From NCBI GenBank assembly GCA_024222485.1, contig JAAEPJ010000072.1, positions 1-64,000 of the forward strand: 64,000 bases of DNA, written 5' to 3'. Shown here one piece after another: positions 24,476-32,598 of this stretch (position 1 is the first letter of the stretch; every line of letters starts with the position of its first letter). The notes beneath the pieces were generated by a model. The model was not told where the DNA came from, did not search any database, and saw only the letters and a list, made by a program, of their open reading frames with translations. A program made the translations under genes and the position numbers. This DNA comes from a bacterium (lineage in GTDB: Bacteria; RUG730; JAAEPJ01).

Positions 24476-27400
24476 TTATTTTGCACATTTACATTTTTTG
24501 GCTGTTAAATGTTTTTCTAAATCTTCTTCACTAGGGAGGTTTAAATAAACCGCATCTTCTTCAACCTTAACAGGAAAAGTTTGAATAGCATAATCTGGAT
24601 CACTAAGACCTTTCCCTGTTTCTAAAAAAAATGTTTTTTTATGCATAGGACATGCAACCTTAGGTTTCCCCCTCGTCTCACCTAGCATTCCCCTATAAAG
24701 TAACATCTCTTGCTTATGAGGGCATAAATTCTGCGTAGCATACCATTGATCTCTATCTGAAAAATTAAATATTGCCAGCTGAGTATTACCGTATTTAACT
24801 GTTCTAGCATTATTTTTTTCTACATCACTCACATCACAGATTTTAATCCATTTTGACGGCAAATCTATTAAATTTATATTAGGCTTTTTTTCTACTTCTT
24901 CCTCAGTTGGCCAAGCTTCTGGCATAATCTGATCTCGCTGAGTAACAAGCTGAATATTATCATCTTTTTCTTTAGAATTTAAAAAATGAGTAAACTTCTT
25001 TCTCTTCAAAGGATCCAGCACAACTTCTTTCCACTCACATTTATAGTTGTCAATCACCCTTTGCATACTAATTTCCAACTCACTACAAATCTCCAACTTA
25101 TCATCAATTATCACTTCTTTTAAGTAGTTCATTCCCCCTGAAAGTTGCTCAAACCATGAAGATGTTCGTTGAAGTTTATCTGCCGTATAGATATAAAACA
25201 TTAAAAATCTATCTAAATATTTAATACAGGTATCTTTATCAATACTCGAGGCTAAAAGCTCTGCATGCCTTGGATTTGTGCCTGCATTTCCACATATATA
25301 TAAATTCCAGCCTGTCTCTGTCGCTATTATCCCAAAATCTTTTGCTTTTGCTTCTGCACATTCACGCGAACAACCAGAAACAGCAGACTTAAGTTTGTGA
25401 GGGGCTCTTAAGCCTTTATACCTATTCTCAATTTCTATTGCAAAGGTTACAGAGTCTTGAACTCCAAACCTACACCAACTAGTCCCTACACAACTTTTAA
25501 CCGCTCTTAATGATTTACCATAGCCATGTCCTGTTTCAAATTTAGCCTCAATAAGTTCTTCCCAAATTTCTGGAAGATCAACTAAATTTGCTCCGAATAA
25601 AGCTATACGCTGTGCTCCAGTTATTTTAGAATATAGATTATATTTTTCTGCTACTTTCACAATTGTAGCCAATTGGTGAGGCGTAATTTCTCCTCCTGTA
25701 ACTCTTGGGATTACTGAATAGGTCCCATTACGCTGAATATTTGCCATAAATTTATCATTTGTATCTTGAATTATATCATGGTTAACCACATGGTCATTCC
25801 ATAAGCTAGCTAAAATAGAGGCTATTGTAGGCTTACATATTTCGCAACCATTCCCTTTCCCATAAGCAGCTAAAACTTCTTCAAATTTCTGATATTTTTT
25901 AACTTTTATTATATTAAAAAGGTCTACTCGGCTATAAACAAAGTGTTCACAAATATCTTTTTTTATTTCCACACCTGCTTTATCCATTTCAGACTCAAAA
26001 ATATTTTTAACTAAAGATAAACATGCTCCACAGCCAGTACCCGCTTTAGTATCGCACTTAACCTCCGATAGCGTAGTAAGTTTTTTATCACGAATAGCAT
26101 TACATATATAACCTTTAGAAATATTATTGCATGCACATATTTGTTCATTATCATCCATTGAATCCACTGAAACTGTATGCTTATCTAAACCTTTCGTGAT
26201 GAGGACTTCAGGTGAAAGTATAAATGGTTTACTACTCCTTATAAATCGTAAAACATTAGAATAATCAGAATCTGAGACATCTCCTACCAGAATAGCTCCT
26301 AATATTTTTTTATTTTTTTTATCTATGGTGATTTGTTTATATGTTTCGTTATATGGATTATTAAGAACAACATTGCTAATACCTTCTGAGACAATAAAAG
26401 GATTTCCAAGGCTTGCAACATCTATTCCTAATAACTTTAATTTCGTTGATTCATCCGGATTACTAAAAACTTTATTATCTCCACATAAGTTAGCCGCCAA
26501 AATATCCGCCATATTATAACAGGGATTAACTAAACCATAAGACTTCATTTCACAATGCGCAACCTCACCTATGGCATAAATACTATCATCCTGTGTTCTT
26601 AGTTTCGAATCTACTAAAATTCCCCCTGATTTTCCGGTGCCAAGATCACAATTTCTAGCTAATTCATCATTTGATCTAATGCCGGCAGAAATTATGACCA
26701 TATCAACATTTAAGCTTTCATTATCTGCAAATAATAAACCTTCAACTTTACCTTCTCCTAGGATTTTTGATGTTTTTTTGCTCAAATGGACATGAAACCC
26801 CATATTTTTGATCTTTTCTACTAAAATATAAGAAGCATCCGCATTTAATTGATTTGGCATAAGTCTATCAGAAAACTCAACAATATGAGTATCTAAGGAT
26901 AAATTTCGACAAGCATTCGCAGCTTCCAGTCCAAGCAAACCTCCGCCAATAATAGCTGCTGATTTAATATTTTTAGCATAATTGGCAATATCCTGCACAT
27001 CCTCGATAGTCCGGTAAACAAACACCCCTTTTTGATCGATATTAACTATTTTAGGAACATAAGATGAAGAACCAGTACAGATAACTAAGTTATCATAAGA
27101 AACTTCTGTATGCTTTGTAGTCGTAATAGTTTTACTGCTCCGATTTATCTTTCTTACTTTTTCATCTAGGCATAAATCAATTCCATTTTTTTCATACCAT
27201 GATTTTTTTTCCAACAATAATTCTTCTAAATTATTATTAACAAAGTATGAACTTATATATGTTCTATCGTATGCGGGATATTTCTCTTCTCCAAATATAG
27301 AAATAGTATATTTTTTTTCAAGGTCATACTCGAGCATCCTTTCACAAAACTTATAACTACTCATTCCATTACCAATAACAATTATATGATTTTTTTTCAT
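24476..27400 (-). CDS. nirB: Fused NADH-dependent nitrite reductase NirB-NirD
   Basis: Reduces nitrite to ammonium with NADH in the cytoplasm. In order: FAD/NADH reductase domain (about 1-400; VIGNGMSSYKFCERML, GGGLLGLEAANACRN, IYAIGEVAHCE), two BFD-like [2Fe-2S] regions (CACNNISKG ... CGACLSLV; GNGCEICKPTI), the ferredoxin-like half-domain and siroheme/[4Fe-4S] domain (CVGTSWCRFG, SGCSRECAEAKAKDFG, LYICGNAGTNPRHAELLA), and a C-terminal NirD domain (about 860-974). NirD is usually separate and usually lacks cluster ligands; here both Rieske motifs, CPHK and CPMHKK, are present. The ATG at 27400 with GGAG upstream is preferred. Siroheme synthesis genes are not in the window. Role: nitrite detoxification, ammonium assimilation or electron disposal. 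Confidence 0.94.
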   Translation of the reverse strand: MKKNHIIVIGNGMSSYKFCERMLEYDLEKKYTISIFGEEKYPAYDRTYISSYFVNNNLEELLLEKKSWYEKNGIDLCLDEKVRKINRSSKTITTTKHTEVSYDNLVICTGSSSYVPKIVNIDQKGVFVYRTIEDVQDIANYAKNIKSAAIIGGGLLGLEAANACRNLSLDTHIVEFSDRLMPNQLNADASYILVEKIKNMGFHVHLSKKTSKILGEGKVEGLLFADNESLNVDMVIISAGIRSNDELARNCDLGTGKSGGILVDSKLRTQDDSIYAIGEVAHCEMKSYGLVNPCYNMADILAANLCGDNKVFSNPDESTKLKLLGIDVASLGNPFIVSEGISNVVLNNPYNETYKQITIDKKNKKILGAILVGDVSDSDYSNVLRFIRSSKPFILSPEVLITKGLDKHTVSVDSMDDNEQICACNNISKGYICNAIRDKKLTTLSEVKCDTKAGTGCGACLSLVKNIFESEMDKAGVEIKKDICEHFVYSRVDLFNIIKVKKYQKFEEVLAAYGKGNGCEICKPTIASILASLWNDHVVNHDIIQDTNDKFMANIQRNGTYSVIPRVTGGEITPHQLATIVKVAEKYNLYSKITGAQRIALFGANLVDLPEIWEELIEAKFETGHGYGKSLRAVKSCVGTSWCRFGVQDSVTFAIEIENRYKGLRAPHKLKSAVSGCSRECAEAKAKDFGIIATETGWNLYICGNAGTNPRHAELLASSIDKDTCIKYLDRFLMFYIYTADKLQRTSSWFEQLSGGMNYLKEVIIDDKLEICSELEISMQRVIDNYKCEWKEVVLDPLKRKKFTHFLNSKEKDDNIQLVTQRDQIMPEAWPTEEEVEKKPNINLIDLPSKWIKICDVSDVEKNNARTVKYGNTQLAIFNFSDRDQWYATQNLCPHKQEMLLYRGMLGETRGKPKVACPMHKKTFFLETGKGLSDPDYAIQTFPVKVEEDAVYLNLPSEEDLEKHLTAKKCKCAK

Positions 27401-27764
27401 AATCACTCCATATTTACTTTTAAGCTAAAAAACCCTTTCTAAGGAGGAAATCGCAACTTACTTAAATTAGATATTATTTTTTATATTTATACATCATCTA
27501 TCTATAGATTCAAGTAATTACCAAGGGATTTAACTTCCCTTAGCATTTTAACATATAAGAAAAAGACTTAAAGTTCTATCGACAATATTTTAGAGGTAGA
27601 AAGTTCAGAAATCCCATTCTGTTTTATAAAAATATATTTCAAAAACACCCACACTAATAAAAAGCTTAAAGTAAAGTGCATCAAGGTAAGCCTAAACTTC
27701 CAACCACATAATATCAAATAAAAGCTTAAATATCTATTTAAAAAAATTAAATCATACGATTAAG
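27401..27764. other. 364-bp intergenic region upstream of nirBD
   Basis: No convincing gene is seen. The nirBD promoter must lie here, but I could not identify a clear -35/-10 pair or an FNR/NarL-type site by eye. The stretch AAAAGCTTAAA occurs twice near its left end (about 27660 and 27721), without obvious function. Confidence 0.4.
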
Positions 27765-28628
27765 CTATTTTAGAAGTATTTCAAAATAACTTACCCCCAA
27801 GTCCTTCTCCATAAGCCTAGCTTTTCCCCTTAAATTTTCAATCAAGTCTTTTAATTTTAAATCAAGTCTTTGCTCTAAAACTATTTGATAAAGCTCTTCT
27901 CTATTTTTAATATTAGCATGAAACTCTTTCGCTAGGAAACCATATAAATTAACATTAAAAATCTCTGCTTCTTGAAAACTTTCGAAATTACTCAAATCTT
28001 CAAGATCATCATTAATTTGATAAGCAAGTCCTATAATACGGCTATATTCTTCAATTTTCTGAATAACTATTTTATCTTTGCCTCCCACATAATAATAAGC
28101 CAAAAGAATAGGAGCAAAAAAAGAATAATAAGCAGTTTTCTCCTCGTATAAATTTAAGATATCTGCTTGGCTATGCACATCCAAAGTACACTCACTAATC
28201 GCTCCTTGAGCAGTCTTTAACCCCACTTGTAATAAAACATCTAATGCTTTATTTGTTTTATCATGTTTATGTGCAAAGTTTAAAGCAAAAGTGTACAAAA
28301 AATCACCAAATAAAAGAGCAAAATTATCACCAAACCTAACATGAAATGAGTCAGAACCTCTCCTTTTAGCTGAGTTATCTATCAAATCATCATGCACTAA
28401 AACAAAGTTATGGAACAATTCAAAACTAATAGAAAATTTATAAGGAATATCTTGCGTATTTCCCCCAAATTTAAGGTAAGATAAAATAAAAATATAAGAA
28501 CGAAAGCATTTGCTTTTGGTGGAAAGGACATGCTGAAAAGCTAATTGAATATTAATGGGGAAGTTTGAAACCTCTGTTTGAATAAAACTTCCAACCTCCA
28601 AACTAATTTTTTGTTTAATATCTTGCAT
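27765..28628 (-). CDS. Polyprenyl diphosphate synthase, probably for the quinone side chain
   Basis: 287 residues of the trans-prenyltransferase fold. First Asp-rich motif VHDDLIDNS with the following RRGSDSFHVRFG, second motif QINDDLEDLSN. The sequence is quite divergent from the 2.7 kb ispA and has Lys-Cys-Phe-Arg in place of the usual GKRxRP (STKSKCFRSY). The residue pair in the first motif lacks the two-residue insert of FPP synthases, as in long-chain enzymes. Its position 25 bp upstream of a MenA-like prenyltransferase suggests that it makes the side chain for menaquinone. Confidence 0.82.
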   Translation of the reverse strand: MQDIKQKISLEVGSFIQTEVSNFPINIQLAFQHVLSTKSKCFRSYIFILSYLKFGGNTQDIPYKFSISFELFHNFVLVHDDLIDNSAKRRGSDSFHVRFGDNFALLFGDFLYTFALNFAHKHDKTNKALDVLLQVGLKTAQGAISECTLDVHSQADILNLYEEKTAYYSFFAPILLAYYYVGGKDKIVIQKIEEYSRIIGLAYQINDDLEDLSNFESFQEAEIFNVNLYGFLAKEFHANIKNREELYQIVLEQRLDLKLKDLIENLRGKARLMEKDLGVSYFEILLK

Positions 28629-28653
28629 ATATATCGTTTTTTTAAAATCCTGA

Positions 28654-29532
28654 TTATGACAATAAAAAAGAAATTACTAATAATAACAAAAAGATAAAAT
28701 GAAATTTTGCTGTCTGAATATCAATACACTTTAAATCTTTGTGATTATAAATAAACCTTAACAAGTAGACAGCAAAGGGGATAGACAGAAAAGCTAAACT
28801 CGACACCCAAGAGAAAATATTTAAATATATCGAAATTAACAAAATAAGATAGGGTGTAAAAAGTAAAAAAACATACAATCGTTTAGCATAATTGGCCCCA
28901 ATTAATATGGGCAATGTTATTATCTTCGACTCTCTATCCGTATTAATATCTCGTAGATTATTTCCTAAAAGAATTGCAGCAGTAGGTAAGCCAAATAAAA
29001 CACCCAAATAGACAGTTCCTATTTCAAATATTTCAGTTAATAATAATCCTGTAGCGACTGCTAAAATAGGTCCTAGCAAAGTAAAAACAAATACCTCACC
29101 AAGCACAAAATATTTATACCCAAAAGAATTATGCGTATAGAAATAAGCACCTAAAAAACTAAACAATAGAAGCAATAAAATTAACACACTTCCGCTATAG
29201 TATAGAATTAAGAGACCTAATATAATCGCGGAAATAAAACAAACATCCGCAATAATTTTCACTTCTTTAAGCTTTAAAAGTTTATTAGTCAAAACACCAC
29301 TAGATCCAAAAGATTTTAATGTATCAATATTTCTTACATAATCAACTTGATCATTTCTAACATTAACGGCTATATGTAAAAATAAAACAAACAAAACCTC
29401 TAAAATTAAAAATAAATAACCAATATCATAATCTCTACTAAGCATAAAAATGGCTATCGCAATTATAGGAAAGATAGAAACCAAAAAAGAAAATGCTCTT
29501 AATAATTTAAAATAACTTTTTATTTTTAACAT
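28654..29532 (-). CDS. menA: UbiA-family prenyltransferase, MenA-like
   Basis: Integral membrane protein of about 292 residues and eight to nine helices. The two Asp-rich, Mg-diphosphate-binding motifs are AVNVRNDQVDYVRNID (first) and LGNNLRDINTDRESK (second); NNLRDxxTDR is typical of 1,4-dihydroxy-2-naphthoate octaprenyltransferase, the enzyme that attaches the side chain in menaquinone synthesis. The start is put at ATG 29532, since an upstream ATG would extend the protein across the divergent doxX gene with no family similarity. No other men genes are here, so the quinone assignment rests on the motif and on the neighbouring prenyl synthase. Confidence 0.82.
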   Translation of the reverse strand: MLKIKSYFKLLRAFSFLVSIFPIIAIAIFMLSRDYDIGYLFLILEVLFVLFLHIAVNVRNDQVDYVRNIDTLKSFGSSGVLTNKLLKLKEVKIIADVCFISAIILGLLILYYSGSVLILLLLLFSFLGAYFYTHNSFGYKYFVLGEVFVFTLLGPILAVATGLLLTEIFEIGTVYLGVLFGLPTAAILLGNNLRDINTDRESKIITLPILIGANYAKRLYVFLLFTPYLILLISIYLNIFSWVSSLAFLSIPFAVYLLRFIYNHKDLKCIDIQTAKFHFIFLLLLVISFLLS

Positions 29533-29615
29533 GCTTTTATTGTACAATAAGAAAGTAAAAAGTCTAGAAAAATAATGAAAAAATCTTACATAAATTAAGA
29601 CTAAGGAGGGGGCAT

Positions 29616-29996
29616 ATGCATTTAGGTCTTTTAATATTAAGGCTTGGACTTGGGGGTACATTTATTCTGCATGGCTGGCCAAAACTCATGGGTGGGATTC
29701 AAACTTGGAAATGGCTTGGTTCAAGCATGACTACTTTTGGCATTACTTTTTATCCAGAGTTTTGGGGCTTTTTAGCAGCATGTACAGAATTTTTTGGTGC
29801 AATCTTAATTCTACTTGGGTTATTTACAAAACAAGCAGCATTTTTTTTATTTATCGTAATGTTTGTTGCTGTAAGTATGCATATTTCCAAAAATGATAAT
29901 TTTAATCAAAGCTCACATGCAATTGAATTAGGAATTGTATTTTTGAGCTTACTTTTTACCGGTGCAGGAAAGTATAGCATCGATAATATTAGATAA
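29616..29996 (+). CDS. DoxX family membrane protein
   Basis: 126 residues and four membrane helices. LGLLILRLGLGGTFILHG followed by WPKL at the N-terminus and AACTEFFGAILILLGLFTKQ in the middle are the DoxX signatures, including the conserved E-x-x-GA. The family is widespread and poorly understood, with links to quinone-dependent redox reactions. AAGGAGG precedes the ATG. It is transcribed away from menA, 83 bp from it, and runs straight into the IS3 remnant, marking the start of the accessory island. Confidence 0.88.
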   Translation: MHLGLLILRLGLGGTFILHGWPKLMGGIQTWKWLGSSMTTFGITFYPEFWGFLAACTEFFGAILILLGLFTKQAAFFLFIVMFVAVSMHISKNDNFNQSSHAIELGIVFLSLLFTGAGKYSIDNIR

Positions 29997-30041
29997 GGAA
30001 TTTATTCCATTCTATATTTATTGTATTAACTGCTTTTATCA

Positions 30042-30875
30042 TTGCGCTTATCAGAATTTTATCCATTTTTAAGAGTTTCTAAGAGTGGCTTTTACAAATG
30101 GCCGAGTAAAGTAAAAACTAAAAGAACGCAGAAAAATGAAGATCTTTTAATAAAGATTCGAGAAATTTATTTAAAGAGCAACAGGGTTTATGGCAGCCCC
30201 AGAATTATGGCGGTGCTGAAACGTGATCAGTCATTTTTTAACCATAAAAGAGTCGAAAGGCTCATCAAAATTAATGCTATTGTGGCAAAAACAAAACAAA
30301 AGTTTAAAGTAGCTAGAAATGCTAAACATAATTATCCCGTAGCACCAAACTTAATAAAGCAGGATTTTTCTGCCCCTGTGGCAAATACGCTATATTTGAG
30401 TAATATAAGTTACATTAGAACACAAGAAGGCTGGTTATATTTAGCAGCAGTTTTAGATGCTTATACGCGTAAAATTGTTGGCTGGAGCATGTCCGAAAGA
30501 CAAACAAAAAAATTGGTTGAAAATGCAGGATTACACAGAGTTAATCGACAAAAAGTTAACGGTGAAATTATTTTACATTCAGATCAAGGAAAACAGTATG
30601 CCAGGTATTCTTATCGAGATTTATGAAAAGAGCATGGATTTATTCAAAGTATGCGTGGTCGTGGTAACCCATATGATAATGCGATGATGGAATCATTTTT
30701 TCACACGCTAAAAACAGAAGAAGTTTACTGGCAAAATCATGAAACTAGAGCAGAAGCTAAAAAAAGTATATTTGAAGATATTGGAATAAATTATAATCGA
30801 ATGAGATTGTACTCAGGAATTGGCTATAAGACGCCTATTGAATTTGAGATGCTAGCTAAGCGGTTACAAAATTAA
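30042..30875 (+). pseudogene. IS3-family transposase OrfB, inactivated
   Basis: One frame with a single TGA at 30624-30626 (YRDL-stop-KEHGF). The N-terminal part has VSKSGFYKWPSK and RVYGSPRIMAVL (HTH_21 region), followed by the rve core. Of the DDE triad, the first Asp is missing: the usual DITYI is NISYI here, consistent with a G-to-A change. The second Asp (LHSDQGKQY) and the Glu (YDNAMMESFFHTLKTE) are present, and the C-terminus is LYSGIGYKTPIEFE. Thus there are two independent inactivating changes. The restored protein would have about 277 residues, normal for OrfB. Confidence 0.88.
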
Positions 30876-30876
30876 T

Positions 30877-30901
30877 TGTCCACCATTCGGGGGCAAGATC
30901 A
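30877..30901 (+). repeat. Right terminal inverted repeat of the IS3 element
   Basis: Read on the minus strand it begins TGATCTTGCCCCCGAATGGT and ends GGACA. This resembles the terminus of IS3 itself (TGATCTTACCC... with GTGGACA). It follows the transposase stop by two bases. No copy is found on the left side. Confidence 0.75.
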
Positions 30902-31118
30902 GTTTTAAAAAGCCTCCAAAATTTTCTTTATTTGTATTCATAATTTTAAAACCTCTTTTACATATTCGCTTACATATTGACACAATACGCAATAAATTAT
31001 CAATAAGTTTTTTATATCTTTTATATTTAAAGTTTAACTTGGATACTTTCTATTTCTTCTGAGTCTGTATAAAATTTAGAGTTACTACAACAAAGTTACG
31101 ATTTACTATGTTTCGTAT

Positions 31119-32492
31119 TTAAAAGGTCTCCTTGTTTTTTATATATTTTTTACTTTCGTTTTCTATTTCTTGTTCTACTTTTTGTTTTGCAAGCTCAAGT
31201 AATTCTTTGCTTTCTTTACGGAGTTTATGGCTTTGCTGGATTTTTTCGGAAATCTGGGTTTGGATAGGTTGTGAGATGATTGGAATTTTGCAACTTTCAA
31301 AAGCAGTTAAATCATAACCACCTAAAATTGCCCCTTTCGAAATTCTTTGTAAAATAATAAGTAAAAATTTTGATTTAAATATAACTAAAAGAGTTTCTGA
31401 ATTTATTTTATTTGATTTAAAAACATAAAATCCATTTGAAACAATAAAATTTTCATGTTCTTCATTAATTAAGGCAGAGGTTTCTAAACTACCACTAATA
31501 GAAGACAAAATAACCTCTCCTGTTTTTACTTTTCTTCTTGCTCTGGTTGGTAAATTTTTACCTAGTTCTTTTTCTGGAATCTCAATTTCACCATTATTTG
31601 AAACTTTTGAAAGTGGTATGTAACTATATAATTCATTGTCTTTTGGAAAAAAGTTTTTTTTATTAAATTTAAAAATATTCCTCACATAATCCCATCCACC
31701 CTCATACTCTTCAATCTTTTTAATAATATCATCGTATTTTGGCTGAAAATACTCACTATCAAATCTTTTAGCTTGTTCAACTTCTTTTTTTGTTGTTTCA
31801 AATGTTAGTTTATGTTTTGGTTTGTAATTTATTAAATCTAATTCTTTTAATAATAGTTCTTCTGCTTCTTTGTAGAGTTGTTTTGATAGTGTTTGTTTTT
31901 CGTGTGCTTCTTTGACCATTCTTTCTATTTGGAGTTGGAAGGAGTGAGGGAAATATGGAAAAATAAATTTTTTCATATCTCTTATATAAAGATTTGGTTG
32001 AACATTCCCAACAACATTTCTTAATGATTGCATCCTTCCATATTTAGATAACAAAAAAGTAGAAATTAAATAAGGAGAAATTTCTTTTGATCTTATAATT
32101 CCAACATGACGATCAGAATTGGCAGGTAATAAATCTTCTGTAATAACAGCACAATTTCCAATTGTTCCCACAGTTGAAATAATTACATCATTTTCTTGTA
32201 AAGAAGTTCTAGGATTTCTTATGTGTTGTTTTTCTGAAATATAACTTAGTCCAGAAATATCAAACATGTTTTCTTTAGGAGCTTTTGCAGAAAACAATAA
32301 AATTTTACTTTTTTTATCAAAATTTATAGATGAGTGAATCCCATCTGTAATAAATGAAAAATCTTCAAAAAGAGTATACTCTTTACTTTTAATTTTTGCC
32401 TCTACCTCCAAATACTCAGGCTTAAAATACTCTGCATCAAATCTTCCTGCTTCTTCAATATCCTTTTTACTAACTATACTTATCTGTGCCAT
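31119..32492 (-). CDS. hsdS: Type I restriction-modification specificity subunit HsdS
   Basis: 457 residues with the two-repeat HsdS plan. Each half starts with a matching helix-turn segment: EAGRFDAEYFKPEYLEVEAK near residue 14 and QAKRFDSEYFQPKYDDIIKK near residue 237. Each has a target recognition domain (about 40-170 and 260-400) and ends with a coiled coil containing Q-x-x-I (LQIERMVKEAHEKQTLSKQL; TQISEKIQQSHKLRKESKEL). It would determine a bipartite DNA target. It lies 106 bp downstream of the nuclease/methyltransferase gene and is its likely partner. No frameshift or long repeat between the target domains is seen. Confidence 0.92.
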   Translation of the reverse strand: MAQISIVSKKDIEEAGRFDAEYFKPEYLEVEAKIKSKEYTLFEDFSFITDGIHSSINFDKKSKILLFSAKAPKENMFDISGLSYISEKQHIRNPRTSLQENDVIISTVGTIGNCAVITEDLLPANSDRHVGIIRSKEISPYLISTFLLSKYGRMQSLRNVVGNVQPNLYIRDMKKFIFPYFPHSFQLQIERMVKEAHEKQTLSKQLYKEAEELLLKELDLINYKPKHKLTFETTKKEVEQAKRFDSEYFQPKYDDIIKKIEEYEGGWDYVRNIFKFNKKNFFPKDNELYSYIPLSKVSNNGEIEIPEKELGKNLPTRARRKVKTGEVILSSISGSLETSALINEEHENFIVSNGFYVFKSNKINSETLLVIFKSKFLLIILQRISKGAILGGYDLTAFESCKIPIISQPIQTQISEKIQQSHKLRKESKELLELAKQKVEQEIENESKKYIKNKETF

Positions 32493-32598
32493 AATTATTT
32501 CAATCTCTTTACTGTTTTATTTTCAATTCCATCGAATTAGATGGAATTACAAATTGTGCCATCAGTGTTGACACAATTTATTTGTTTTTTTAAATTTC

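Larger units (their letters stand above)
29997..30901 (+). mobile_element. Truncated, inactive IS3-family insertion sequence
   Basis: Contains a defective orfB-type transposase and a right terminal repeat, but no orfA and no recognisable left terminal repeat between doxX and the transposase, so the left end has been lost. The left limit is set at the end of doxX and is approximate. The element borders the restriction-modification genes. Confidence 0.8.

Noticed and set aside
27401-27764. AAAAGCTTAAA repeats as a regulatory array or small RNA
   Set aside because: Only two short AT-rich copies, expected by chance in this base composition.
30624-30626. In-frame TGA in the IS3 transposase as a sign of a recoded TGA codon
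   Set aside because: Several intact genes (rlmN, the hypothetical restored cvfB frame, the secreted protein) use TGA as a normal stop, and the transposase also lacks its first catalytic Asp, so it is simply dead.
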